DNA of 21,351 nt from CAZHMN01 sp964533705 (lineage in GTDB: Bacteria > Electryoneota > B3-LCP): the NCBI GenBank assembly GCA_964533705.1, contig CAZHMN010000050.1, positions 1-21,351 of the forward strand, given 5' to 3'. The notes under the pieces were generated by a model. The model was not told the DNA's origin. It saw only the letters and a program-made list of their open reading frames with translations, and made no database searches. This document shows positions 1 through 8,098 of the stretch, piece by piece. Each line of letters starts with the position of its first letter. The stretch's first letter is position 1. Both the position numbers and the translations under genes were made by a program.

Positions 1-1775
1 TTCGTTTCTGGTGAGGGCCTTGCAGTCGGCACCTGCATGATTTCCAGATATTTAGTCAGCAGCTTGACGGCGATGGGTGCCGCGTAAGTCGAGCCGAAGC
101 CCACGTTCTCCACGACCACAGCCACGGCGATAATAGGATTTTCGAAGGGAGCAAATCCGATAAATAGAGCGTGATCCTCGCCGTGGGGATTCTGCGCAGT
201 GCCGGTTTTACCCGCCAGACGCCAGCGGGGACTTTTCAACCATTTGGCCGTTCCCTCTTCGCCGTTGATTACACGGTTCATCCCTTCCCTGATTATTTCA
301 AAATTTTCGGGCTTAATTGCAACCCTGGAACGCGTTCCCTTAAAAGTAATTAGACGACCATCTTTTTCAACCATCTTCAGAAAGACGTGAGGCTTACAGC
401 GCAGCCCCCCTGTGGCCAGGATGCCGCAATATTGTGCTAATTGTAGGGGCGTGGCCAGGATTTCTCCCTGGCCAATGGCGATGTTCAAAGCAAGCCCCTC
501 ACTCCATTTGCCCTCTCCATATCGTTTATTCAGATAATCGACGTCCGGCGCGATGCCGCCGATTTCGTTTTCTATGTCGATACCAGTGGGAGAACCGAAT
601 CCGAAAAGCTTCATGTAGCGGGCCAGGCGCTCCACGCCCAGTTGGTGTCCGAGCTTGTAAAAGAAGGCGTCGCAGGACTGCTCAATGGCTTCCACGGGCG
701 TCAGCCAACCGTGCCCATCGCGCTTGAAGCAGTGGTAGATTCTGCCCAACCGGTAGTACCCGACGCAATGGTCGCGGTAATTGGAGTCAACGATTCCTTC
801 TTCCAGGGCGGCGGCCAGAGTGACCATTTTAAACGTGGATGCCGGCGGATAGCCGCTCTGCGTGGCGCGGTGTAGCAGGGGAACGTCCGGGTCGTTTTGC
901 AGCCTCTGCCAGTCGCTGCTACGCAGGACTCCGGAAAAGGTCTCAGGGTTGTACTTGGGTGCAGAAGCGATCGCCAGGATTTCGCCGTTATTGGGGTCTA
1001 AAGCCACCACTGCGCCTCTATGACCTTCGAGCAGTTCTTCAGCGAGAAGCTGGAGGTCCAGGTCAATGGTTAAATAGAGCTTTCCACTGCTTTGTGGAGG
1101 ACTGTATTTGTCCGTCAGTTCGCCGGTGATTTGCCCTAAGGCGTTTACGATCAAGTAACGATACCCTTTCCGCCCGGCCAGAAGGTTTTCGTACTTTCGC
1201 TCCACGCCGCTTTTACCCACGATGTCACCGGTCTTTTTATTGGGAAAGCGCTTTTTCTCCGACTCGGAAATTTCAGCGATGTAACCCAGCGTGTGAGGAG
1301 CGACCGGGTGGGTGTAAAAGCGTTTGGGTTCGAATTGATAGCTGACTCCCGCCAGGTCGAGCATGCGGGCTTTGACGGCCGCCAGCATGGTGAAATCGAT
1401 GTCTCTTGCCAGTTTGACGGGTTGGTAGCTCTGCCGTCCGTTTCGGTTGACCAGGGCGACTAATTCCGAGTCAGGTTTTGAGACGATGGGGGCCAACTCA
1501 GCGAAGGTATTGGGATTTCGCGCTGCCTCGAAGGGGATGATTGAAAGCGAATAAGAGGGCCGGTTTTCCACGATAACGCGGCCTCTGCGGTCACAGATGA
1601 GGCCCCGCCCGGGGATTTCCTCGACGACGCGCAGGCTGTTCGCTTCCGATTTTTCCCGGTATTCTTCGCTGTGAATGATCTGCAGTTGAATCAGGCGGAA
1701 GCAAAGGATGGCGAACAGGATTGAACTCACTGCCATCAAAACGCGCAGGCGAGCATTTAAACTGTAATCAGCCAC
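1..1775 (-). CDS. mrdA: Penicillin-binding protein 2, elongasome transpeptidase (3' end outside window)
   Basis: Class B penicillin-binding protein that cross-links peptidoglycan during rod elongation, anchored in the inner membrane and working with RodA and MreBCD. Translating the minus strand gives an open frame of 591 codons running off the left edge. An N-terminal membrane segment (about residues 12-30) is followed by the PBP dimerisation region and a transpeptidase domain with all three motifs: S313-T-F-K316 (nucleophile Ser313), S367-C-D (the SxD form usual in PBP2) and K523-T-G. The family is usually 600-630 residues, so only the extreme C-terminus is missing. The chosen start is GTG at 1775, which overlaps the mreD stop by 8 bases and gives a sensible cytoplasmic N-terminus; an ATG 13 codons later is possible. 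It is the last gene in view of mreB-mreC-mreD-mrdA; rodA, often next, would lie outside the window. Confidence 0.95.
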   Translation of the reverse strand, partial: MADYSLNARLRVLMAVSSILFAILCFRLIQLQIIHSEEYREKSEANSLRVVEEIPGRGLICDRRGRVIVENRPSYSLSIIPFEAARNPNTFAELAPIVSKPDSELVALVNRNGRQSYQPVKLARDIDFTMLAAVKARMLDLAGVSYQFEPKRFYTHPVAPHTLGYIAEISESEKKRFPNKKTGDIVGKSGVERKYENLLAGRKGYRYLIVNALGQITGELTDKYSPPQSSGKLYLTIDLDLQLLAEELLEGHRGAVVALDPNNGEILAIASAPKYNPETFSGVLRSSDWQRLQNDPDVPLLHRATQSGYPPASTFKMVTLAAALEEGIVDSNYRDHCVGYYRLGRIYHCFKRDGHGWLTPVEAIEQSCDAFFYKLGHQLGVERLARYMKLFGFGSPTGIDIENEIGGIAPDVDYLNKRYGEGKWSEGLALNIAIGQGEILATPLQLAQYCGILATGGLRCKPHVFLKMVEKDGRLITFKGTRSRVAIKPENFEIIREGMNRVINGEEGTAKWLKSPRWRLAGKTGTAQNPHGEDHALFIGFAPFENPIIAVAVVVENVGFGSTYAAPIAVKLLTKYLEIMQVPTARPSPET

Positions 1776-2253
1776 GTCCCTTTTTCTCTTTGAATTGCGC
1801 GAAGGGTGTGAGCACCCATATTAAGCCCAGTGCCCAAGTATAGATAATCCCGGGTAGGGTGGAAGTCAGCAGCGGTTTAGTCCACCCGATTATATTCCAG
1901 GGTTCCCGGAAGTAATAAAAGACTCCGAAGGAGACGGCTGCACCCAAAGCCAGCGTAATCAGGTATCTCAACTGAGTCTTGGTTCGGCCGGAACCGATCT
2001 GTCCGCTGATAAATCCTGACAGAGAATAGGCCAGGGCACCGAGACCGGTGGGACCCCCGCTGATTGTATCTAAGAGAAATCCCAGGCAAAAACCCCAGAT
2101 AACGCCGGCGGTGGGTCCTGCAGCGAGGGCTCGCCCGACAATGAAAAGCACAATCAAATCGGGCTTGATGCCTTGAATGGTAACGATGTTTAAAAGGGTG
2201 ATTTGCAGCAGGATAAAGAGCAGTCCAGTTAGCAAAACCTTAATCTGGCTCAT
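1768..2253 (-). CDS. mreD: Rod shape-determining membrane protein MreD
   Basis: 161-residue integral membrane protein of the elongasome, which connects MreC and the PBP2/RodA synthase to MreB. The sequence is almost wholly hydrophobic, with four to five predicted membrane segments, an N-terminal segment with the family-typical 'KPDLIVLF' followed by 'GFCLGFLLDTISGGPTGLGAL', and a short basic tail (FKEKKGRG). Its length matches the usual 160-175. The ATG overlaps the mreC stop (ATGA arrangement) and its stop overlaps the mrdA start, so it is probably translationally coupled to both. Sequence identity in this family is low; the call rests on hydrophobic pattern and position, and is secure from context. 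Confidence 0.92.
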   Translation of the reverse strand: MSQIKVLLTGLLFILLQITLLNIVTIQGIKPDLIVLFIVGRALAAGPTAGVIWGFCLGFLLDTISGGPTGLGALAYSLSGFISGQIGSGRTKTQLRYLITLALGAAVSFGVFYYFREPWNIIGWTKPLLTSTLPGIIYTWALGLIWVLTPFAQFKEKKGRG

Positions 2254-3062
2254 GACGGCTCAGCGGAGGAGGAATTGACGAAAACTATGAAGACTTCTTC
2301 CAGGACAGAGAAGTCGACAACCGGTGCGACTTCGACGCGGAGGAAAAGGCTTTCGGGATTTCTATCGGTACGGACGACCTCTCCCACGGGAATTCCGGCA
2401 GGGAATACGCCGTCGAGGCCGGAAGTGATGACTTTCTCTCCTAATTGAACATTCTCAGATACCGGTATGTTCTCCAGCAAGAGACGCTCCCCACCAGCCC
2501 AAGCCGTGATTCCGTCCGCACGGCAGTTGGCGAGACGCACAGCAGCTCCCAGATTGCGGTCGAGCAGCAGTTGAACGATAGAGGTTTTTTCGGATACCTG
2601 AACGAGTTTTCCGATCAATCCCTTGTCATTGATGACCGCCATGTGCTTGGCGGCATTTTTATTTGCGCCGATGTCGATCAAGATGGAATGGACTCCCGGC
2701 ATGGGATTGGTGGCGATGACCTCAGCGGCTTCGAGCTTCAAATTGGATCGTTCCCTAAAATCCAATAGCTCTCGCAGGCGTTTATTTTCCCGGAAAGCTT
2801 CCTCGGCATCGGTATACTTAATCATCAAGCTGGCGTTTTCCGCCCGCAGGCGGGCGTTCTCGCGGCTGAGATGAACGATAGCGGGAACGATACCGAAGGG
2901 CTGGGCCAAGGTAGCCAGGATCGCTGAGGTCCTCTCCTTGACCAACTCCGAACCCCGGCTGCCGCTGGATGACATCAGAATCAACGACAGCGAAACAGCA
3001 CACAGGAGTGCGATCCAGGGCATTACCGCCTGGCGGCGGATATGTGCCAGAAGACCCGGCAT
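2250..3062 (-). CDS. mreC: Rod shape-determining protein MreC
   Basis: 270-residue periplasmic scaffold of the elongasome that binds PBP2. It has a short cytoplasmic N-terminus, one membrane segment (about residues 14-32), a coiled coil (about 62-105, rich in Arg/Glu/Leu, with 'RENARLRAENASL' and 'RENKRLRELLDF') and a C-terminal two-barrel beta domain. Typical family stretches are visible: the 'NKGLIGKV'-like 'NDKGLIGKLVQV' and 'TSGLDGVFPAGIPVGEV'. Length is normal for the family. It starts 3 bases after the mreB stop and overlaps mreD by 4 bases, so it is part of a tight operon. Confidence 0.96.
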   Translation of the reverse strand: MPGLLAHIRRQAVMPWIALLCAVSLSLILMSSSGSRGSELVKERTSAILATLAQPFGIVPAIVHLSRENARLRAENASLMIKYTDAEEAFRENKRLRELLDFRERSNLKLEAAEVIATNPMPGVHSILIDIGANKNAAKHMAVINDKGLIGKLVQVSEKTSIVQLLLDRNLGAAVRLANCRADGITAWAGGERLLLENIPVSENVQLGEKVITSGLDGVFPAGIPVGEVVRTDRNPESLFLRVEVAPVVDFSVLEEVFIVFVNSSSAEPS

Positions 3063-3065
3063 CGG

Positions 3066-4088
3066 TTAACCCTTAAGCAGAACTCTATCGAATGTACCGA
3101 AATCGTCCAGAACCTTTCCCGTACCGCGCACCACACAGGTCAAGGGATCTTCGGCGATGTTGATGGGCAGGTTGGTCTCTTCCCGCAGGCGGCGGTCCAG
3201 ACCTTTCAGGAGAGACCCGCCGCCGGTCATGATGATGCCGCGATCGCGAATGTCGGCGGCCAATTCCGGAGGCGTTTTTTCCAGCGACGTTTTAAGCGCG
3301 TCCACAACTGCGCTGACGGGTTCGGCCAGCGCCTCTCGAATTTCCTCCGAGTTGATCTCAATGGCCTTGGGCACGCCGGCGATCAAGTCCCGCCCTTTGG
3401 CTACCATGGTCAATTCGTCGTCCAGGGGCATAGCAGACCCGATGGTGCATTTGATTTCCTCGGCGGTGCGCTCGCCGATCATCAAATTGTAGTTGCGCCG
3501 CATGAATTGAATAATGGCTTCGTCCATCTCATCGCCACCGATGCGGATCGAGGTGTCGTTGACGATACCCCCCAAACTGATGACGGCGATTTCAGTTGTA
3601 CCGCCGCCGACGTCCACGACCATGTTGCCCATAGGCTCCAGCACGGGCAGATCCACGCCCATAGCAGCGGCCATCGGTTCCGCGATGAGATAAACTTCGC
3701 GGGCTCCGGCCTGCTCAGCGGAGTTGCGGATGATCCGTTTCTCCGATTTGGTCACGCCGGAGGGCACGCACACGATGACGACGGGTCTGATCAGGCGGTT
3801 TTTGTGCACTTTTCGGATGAAGTTCCGGATCATAACTTCGGCGATTTCGTCGTCGTCAATCACGCCGTCTTTCATGGGGCGGACGACCTGAATGTCGCCG
3901 TGGGTTTTTCCCATCATGGCGCGAGCTTCGTGGCCGATGGCGATTGCCTTGTGGTCTGAAGAATTGATGGCCACAATGGAGGGTTCTCGCACCATGATCC
4001 CCTTACCCTTGACGTAGACCAACGTGTTGGCCGTACCCAGGTCAATGGCGATATCGCTGGAGAACATGCGGAAGAGGGAAAAGGCCAT
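3066..4088 (-). CDS. mreB: Rod shape-determining protein MreB (bacterial actin)
   Basis: 340-residue actin-like ATPase that forms membrane-bound filaments and directs cell-wall elongation. Visible motifs are the N-terminal membrane-binding stretch (MAFSLFRMFSSD), phosphate-1 'DLGTANTLVYV', phosphate-2 'VVDVGGGTTEIAVI' and the adenosine motif 'IMTGGGSLLKGLD'. The frame stays open upstream to 4238, but the extra 50 residues have no family counterpart. The ATG at 4088 gives the standard N-terminus and has a GGA-containing ribosome site (AAAAGGAAATC) about 8 bases upstream, so it was chosen. The preceding 156 bases (4089-4244) separate it from the 140-aa gene and may hold a promoter, though no convincing -35/-10 pair was found. 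First gene of mreBCD-mrdA. Confidence 0.98.
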   Translation of the reverse strand: MAFSLFRMFSSDIAIDLGTANTLVYVKGKGIMVREPSIVAINSSDHKAIAIGHEARAMMGKTHGDIQVVRPMKDGVIDDDEIAEVMIRNFIRKVHKNRLIRPVVIVCVPSGVTKSEKRIIRNSAEQAGAREVYLIAEPMAAAMGVDLPVLEPMGNMVVDVGGGTTEIAVISLGGIVNDTSIRIGGDEMDEAIIQFMRRNYNLMIGERTAEEIKCTIGSAMPLDDELTMVAKGRDLIAGVPKAIEINSEEIREALAEPVSAVVDALKTSLEKTPPELAADIRDRGIIMTGGGSLLKGLDRRLREETNLPINIAEDPLTCVVRGTGKVLDDFGTFDRVLLKG

Positions 4089-4244
4089 AGAATGATTTCC
4101 TTTTGAAATTGTCTTTTGCTGCTGATTTACGAATGGACGCCGCTGCGGTTCTATTGTTGGTATTTGATCTGACGGGAAGCGCAGCTCAAGCTGGTTCGTT
4201 TTTTGATCTTTATGGGTGTTTGGCTCATTGCAACACATTTACAA

Positions 4245-4667
4245 TTATTCAACGCCTTCACCGATACCATCCAATTTTTCTTCGGCTTCGAAACCTGGGA
4301 GCATCAGCTTATACCAGATTAAATCGAATAGCTTTTGCCGTGTTCTGGAATTCAGGATACCATCTAAATGATCACTTATGACTTGATCGGATTTATTCTT
4401 GACCAATTCAAGATCCGGCAAAATCTTCTTTAGATATTCCAGGTTTTTGGGCATTCTTATTCTGGGCTGGCCGATGTCGAGGAAGACTTTTAAGTAGCGT
4501 GCTTCTTCCTCCGTTGAGCATTCGATATACTTTTTCCCGTTATAAAGGCGCCAACCGAAAATCTCCCTTTCGATTCGCACTTCGCCGTTACCCCAGGGCA
4601 ATTCCACTTCTACTATATCGGGCTGATTCAGTACGTTATCGCGATACCATTCCCCAAGCGTTTCCAT
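4245..4667 (-). CDS. Unknown 140-residue protein of the restriction-modification cassette
   Basis: Not recognised. The predicted protein is soluble and mixed alpha/beta, with no signal peptide or membrane segment. The N-terminal half (about residues 18-62) looks like a small beta-rich module with alternating charged and aromatic residues; the second half (65-130) is helical and charged, with a 'RTRQKLFDLIWYKLMLPG' helix. The ATG lies two bases after the stop of the 1027-aa restriction-methylation gene, so the two are almost certainly co-transcribed and co-translated. Possible roles are a specificity, control or accessory subunit of the restriction enzyme; this is inferred from position only. 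It is AT-rich like its upstream neighbours and unlike mreB. Confidence 0.8.
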   Translation of the reverse strand: METLGEWYRDNVLNQPDIVEVELPWGNGEVRIEREIFGWRLYNGKKYIECSTEEEARYLKVFLDIGQPRIRMPKNLEYLKKILPDLELVKNKSDQVISDHLDGILNSRTRQKLFDLIWYKLMLPGFEAEEKLDGIGEGVE

Positions 4668-4669
4668 CC

Positions 4670-7600
4670 TCAGTCCTTCTTCGAAATGACTTTGATCGTC
4701 TCCACAACAGAATCTGACGTGATGCTAAGTTCTTCCTTCTCTTTTTCATTATTACCTTTGACGCTATTGGCCTTGTCCAGCCGGGAACGAACTAAATCCA
4801 CAACCGCGCGATAAACCTCTAATTGCTGGTCCTCGGTCAAACCTAAGATGTCGCCTAAAATAATTCTATCTAATTCCCTTCGTTCTTTTTTGATTTTATC
4901 CAAAGCAACATTTTCCGGGGAAGAGCCAATCTCCTTGAAAATACTCTCAGCCGGGGTGACGCTTAGATCATTAAAAGCTGAGACTAATTCTCTTTTAATT
5001 TTCGAATCCATAAATCGGAAAGATAAGACGGGAAGATTTTCAACCACGACTACGTCAATGTCCGCGATTGCCTGAGCACCGGTTAATTGTCGACAGGTAA
5101 ACTCTATGAAGAACCGGGTTAAAGTGGAGTTTAACAGTGCGGCAAGTAAGATTGTATCACCAGATTCATTGGGGATTATCCCGTACAGTTTTTTGTCCTC
5201 ATAAACGTCATCATTGAGGGCGACTGGCATCCGCTCACCAACCTTGGCCGGGAAGATGAGAGGAGCATAAGGCCAGTTCTTTCCCAGAGCGTACCAGGGA
5301 TTTCTGGAAGCACAGGTCGGTCTCTGGTTGTATTTCTTCTTTTCACCCAATTGTATGTAATCAAAGGTTTTTGTACCGTAGAGCTTTCTTCGGTCTTGCC
5401 AGCAGATCAGGGCTCGCTTATTTAATTCTTTTTTATTGACACGATAGGTTTTTATTTCTTTCAATGAGAAAACAATTGGCTGGATATATTTGGATGCAAT
5501 TTTCTTCCGCCTGGCTTCATTTTGAGTCATATAAAAAAATTCGTTTGAACCAGTAGTAAAACCCCTTCTAACCGTTGCAATTTCCTTAAGTTTAATTAGT
5601 TTGTCTTTCCCATTCTCTAGAATTTTGAAATATATTTCGGGGGCTCTGATGTATTTTCCCCATTTGGCCCCGGTGTATTTCTTCTCGATTTTGTCGAATC
5701 CCTCATTCCAGAGGTCTACCTGCTGAACGGGATAGATGCGGAGATCGTCGTTTTCATAAAATTCGTTATGAGCCAGTATGGTTTTGATTAGAGCATCAAT
5801 TTCATTGAATCGGATGCGTTGCTTTTCCCAGGATTCATTCGGGGGCGAAATCAATGCGTCAAGAGGTTTTTTTAGATAAACGAAGCGACAGTGGTTCTCG
5901 TTTCGCACCTTTTCATCGCTGCATTTTTCCAGAATGATGATGCAAGTATTAACGTCAGCGTCGGCGAACCAACGCTCGACTTTCGATTCGATAATGCAGA
6001 TGATTTTGTAGTGTTTGAGGAAGAATTCCTGCAGGATTCTACCGTATTCCACGTCCATCCAGGAATTCGAAACAACAAATCCGAAACGGCCGCCTTCCTT
6101 CAGGAATTTCCAGCCGTGTACAAAAAAATAGGCATGAATCCCGGCCCTCTTGCTAAGGTCGGCGATTCTCCTACCGTTATCATCGAGCAAACTGCTTGTA
6201 ATTAAGTATTTCTTTTTCTTGTCATATTGGGTAGATATGTGTCGGATTTCTTCCTGTCTTGTATATGGGGGATTTCCCACAATAACGTCAAAAAATCTTG
6301 GGAATTTCAGCTCTTTCTTAGTCTTATTCAAAGACTCTTTTTCGCCAATAAAGCTTTCAGGATCAATGCCTTCTTTTCCAGCTTTCAATTCGAAGAAATC
6401 TTTACGGATAATATTGGGGTAGTTTTCATCTACCTCGAGGTTTCGAATCGCCAGATTTATGGTGGCCAAATGAGTCGGGAACTTTGCAATGTCATTGCCC
6501 CAGAGTGTGTTCAAAATATCTTCGTGCTTTTTATTGTAATTCATAAATTTCTTATGGTGGTAGGCCCGAACCAGAAAGGTACCAGCACCGCAAGAGGGAT
6601 CAAGAACCGATTCATCTTCATGCTTTAAGCTGAACCTCAATATAATATCAACCACATCGGAATTCGTGAAGTATTGTCCAAGATTATGTCTCTCTTTTTC
6701 AGGAATAAGCTTTTCAAAGATTCGCCCGATGATATCATAGGGAATCCTACCGAAGTCATACCTGTTTAGTATGCGAACGAATTCCTTTATTTCCTCGACA
6801 ACTTCTTTTTCTTCGGGGAAGGCGATTGTATCAATGAAATCAGTTGTATAGATGCTCAGATAGTCTACCTTTAATACGTCATTGAAGTAACCTTGAAGCT
6901 GGTTCTGGAGTAGCGAACCTTTCGTCATACTTTCAGGAATTTCCAGAGGGTCGAAATCGCTTCTTTTCGCTTGTAACATCATGTAAAATAGAATTTTGTT
7001 AACTAAAAGATAAGCGGTTTGGTGAGCAGCTTTTATGAAGTCAGATTCGCTTCCAGTAAAACTCCAACCCTGGTCGTTAATCCATCTCCTCAACCTCAAT
7101 TTGAAATTTTTATCCTTATGGGCATTGTTCTCAATAATTGTTGAATAGTAATGAGAGAGCCTTTCGACCTTTCTATGAAGCCAGTAAATCCAGTGTTGGT
7201 CAATTGGGTGAAGGGGAAGGGCTTCTTTGCTTGTGTGAATATTGTAGAGTTTTGTTAGAAAATTAGATAGACCATTGTGGATAGGATTTTTGTATCTTGG
7301 ATTTTCAATATGATCAAGATTTAAAATTTTGGATAGTGCAAATTCATCAATAATTTGTTCAGATAAATCCCTATTTGCGTTAACCTTCTCGGTATTAAAC
7401 AAGATTAAATCCTGAAAATTTGTAACGGCAAAATATTTGGCTTTTCTGAAATTTGCTTTTTTTCTGGCTGGTTCTTTGAGATCTTCTTCGTTATAAATAT
7501 CAAATTGGGGTCGTTTTGCTTCGATAACACAAAGAGCATCCTGACTCAATTTCGATTCAGTGATAACCAGATCCGGCATTTTTCGATCGTCCGATATCGT

Positions 7601-7753
7601 TTCAACGTTAGCGTATCCGAGACCGAGATTTTTCTCCTTAATGAGATTCCTAATCCAGTGCATGAGGAGCGCGACCGATGCCCGCTCTGTCATTTTAATA
7701 GAAGGGTTGTGAGCACCAGGCATTTTTGCTGATTTATCCATTATATTGCTCAT
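4670..7753 (-). CDS. Type IIG-like restriction-modification enzyme (Eco57I-type N6-adenine methylase with N-terminal PD-(D/E)xK nuclease)
   Basis: 1027-residue single-chain enzyme expected to cut unmodified DNA and methylate adenine at its own recognition site. The N-terminal domain (about 20-150) shows a PD-(D/E)xK nuclease core: D61 after 'RKMP', then E78-A-K80 in 'CVIEAKRP'. A helical linker follows (about 155-345). The methylase has the gamma-class order: 'LGQYFT' (about 358-363), SAM motif I 'DPSCGAGTF' (385-393) and catalytic 'NPPY' (494-497). The C-terminal part (about 680-960) resembles a target-recognition domain. The start is uncertain: ATG 7753 overlaps the RadC-like gene by 20 bases, and another ATG is four codons later. 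Base composition is clearly AT-richer than the pur and mre neighbours, suggesting horizontal gain. No stop or frameshift is seen. A BREX or stand-alone methylase role is less likely because the nuclease motif is present and no BREX genes are nearby. Confidence 0.9.
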   Translation of the reverse strand: MSNIMDKSAKMPGAHNPSIKMTERASVALLMHWIRNLIKEKNLGLGYANVETISDDRKMPDLVITESKLSQDALCVIEAKRPQFDIYNEEDLKEPARKKANFRKAKYFAVTNFQDLILFNTEKVNANRDLSEQIIDEFALSKILNLDHIENPRYKNPIHNGLSNFLTKLYNIHTSKEALPLHPIDQHWIYWLHRKVERLSHYYSTIIENNAHKDKNFKLRLRRWINDQGWSFTGSESDFIKAAHQTAYLLVNKILFYMMLQAKRSDFDPLEIPESMTKGSLLQNQLQGYFNDVLKVDYLSIYTTDFIDTIAFPEEKEVVEEIKEFVRILNRYDFGRIPYDIIGRIFEKLIPEKERHNLGQYFTNSDVVDIILRFSLKHEDESVLDPSCGAGTFLVRAYHHKKFMNYNKKHEDILNTLWGNDIAKFPTHLATINLAIRNLEVDENYPNIIRKDFFELKAGKEGIDPESFIGEKESLNKTKKELKFPRFFDVIVGNPPYTRQEEIRHISTQYDKKKKYLITSSLLDDNGRRIADLSKRAGIHAYFFVHGWKFLKEGGRFGFVVSNSWMDVEYGRILQEFFLKHYKIICIIESKVERWFADADVNTCIIILEKCSDEKVRNENHCRFVYLKKPLDALISPPNESWEKQRIRFNEIDALIKTILAHNEFYENDDLRIYPVQQVDLWNEGFDKIEKKYTGAKWGKYIRAPEIYFKILENGKDKLIKLKEIATVRRGFTTGSNEFFYMTQNEARRKKIASKYIQPIVFSLKEIKTYRVNKKELNKRALICWQDRRKLYGTKTFDYIQLGEKKKYNQRPTCASRNPWYALGKNWPYAPLIFPAKVGERMPVALNDDVYEDKKLYGIIPNESGDTILLAALLNSTLTRFFIEFTCRQLTGAQAIADIDVVVVENLPVLSFRFMDSKIKRELVSAFNDLSVTPAESIFKEIGSSPENVALDKIKKERRELDRIILGDILGLTEDQQLEVYRAVVDLVRSRLDKANSVKGNNEKEKEELSITSDSVVETIKVISKKD

Positions 7754-8063
7754 AATCAGCTATTACATCCTCTACAATTCTACGTGCGATCTCAAAGGCA
7801 GCGGCGATTCTTATAATCTTGACGTCTCCCAATCCTTTAATTTTTAAGAACTTTTTTAGAGGTTGGTCTGACATTCCTCGAAATGAATCAAACTTCGCTA
7901 TGATTTCCTCCGCGATTTTTTCTGCGGATTTTCCTTTTATGCCCGTACCGATAATGATTGCTAAAAGTTCAGCATTGGAGAGTGCTTCCGCCCCTTTCTC
8001 TATCAGCTTTCCCCCCGGATGCGTCCAGAAAGGGTCAGGAGCTCCTTTTTCCTTTTTCTTCAT
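7734..8063 (-). CDS. Stand-alone RadC N-terminal (UPF0758/helix-hairpin-helix) domain protein
   Basis: 109-residue protein matching only the first half of RadC. It has the conserved 'P-G-KL-EKGAEALSNAELLAIIIGTG-KG' region (about residues 16-45) and a helix-hairpin-helix segment 'FLKIKGLGDVKIIRIAAAFEIARR' (about 71-94). The C-terminal JAB/MPN metalloprotease-like domain of full RadC (about 220-230 residues) is absent. The frame closes cleanly and overlaps the restriction-modification start, so it looks like a purpose-built small DNA-binding protein rather than a decayed radC, though truncation cannot be excluded. It is first in the three-gene cassette. The 35 bases before its ATG are entirely five 7-nt repeats, leaving no ordinary ribosome site except the GGAG/AGGAG within those repeats. 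Confidence 0.82.
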   Translation of the reverse strand: MKKKEKGAPDPFWTHPGGKLIEKGAEALSNAELLAIIIGTGIKGKSAEKIAEEIIAKFDSFRGMSDQPLKKFLKIKGLGDVKIIRIAAAFEIARRIVEDVIADYEQYNG

Positions 8064-8098
8064 TCTGACTCCTGGCTACTGTCTCCTGACTCCTTCTT
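8064..8098 (-). repeat. NNNNYAG heptad array, exactly five units, filling the purH/RadC-like spacer
   Basis: On the minus strand the 35 bases between the purH stop and the next ATG divide exactly into AAGAAGG, AGTCAGG, AGACAGT, AGCCAGG, AGTCAGA. Four of the five share AGNCAGN. The 7-nt period is not a multiple of 3, so it is not coding. It marks the junction between the housekeeping purH gene and the AT-rich cassette. Confidence 0.85.

Noticed and set aside
3042..3959. A 305-residue plus-strand open frame opposite mreB/mreC
   Set aside because: It is a mirror of the GC-rich mreB coding frame, rich in His/Asp/Gly with no recognisable domain; MreB on the other strand is certain.
4089..4238. 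Fifty extra N-terminal residues for MreB
   Set aside because: No family counterpart; ATG 4088 has a ribosome site and the conserved MreB start.
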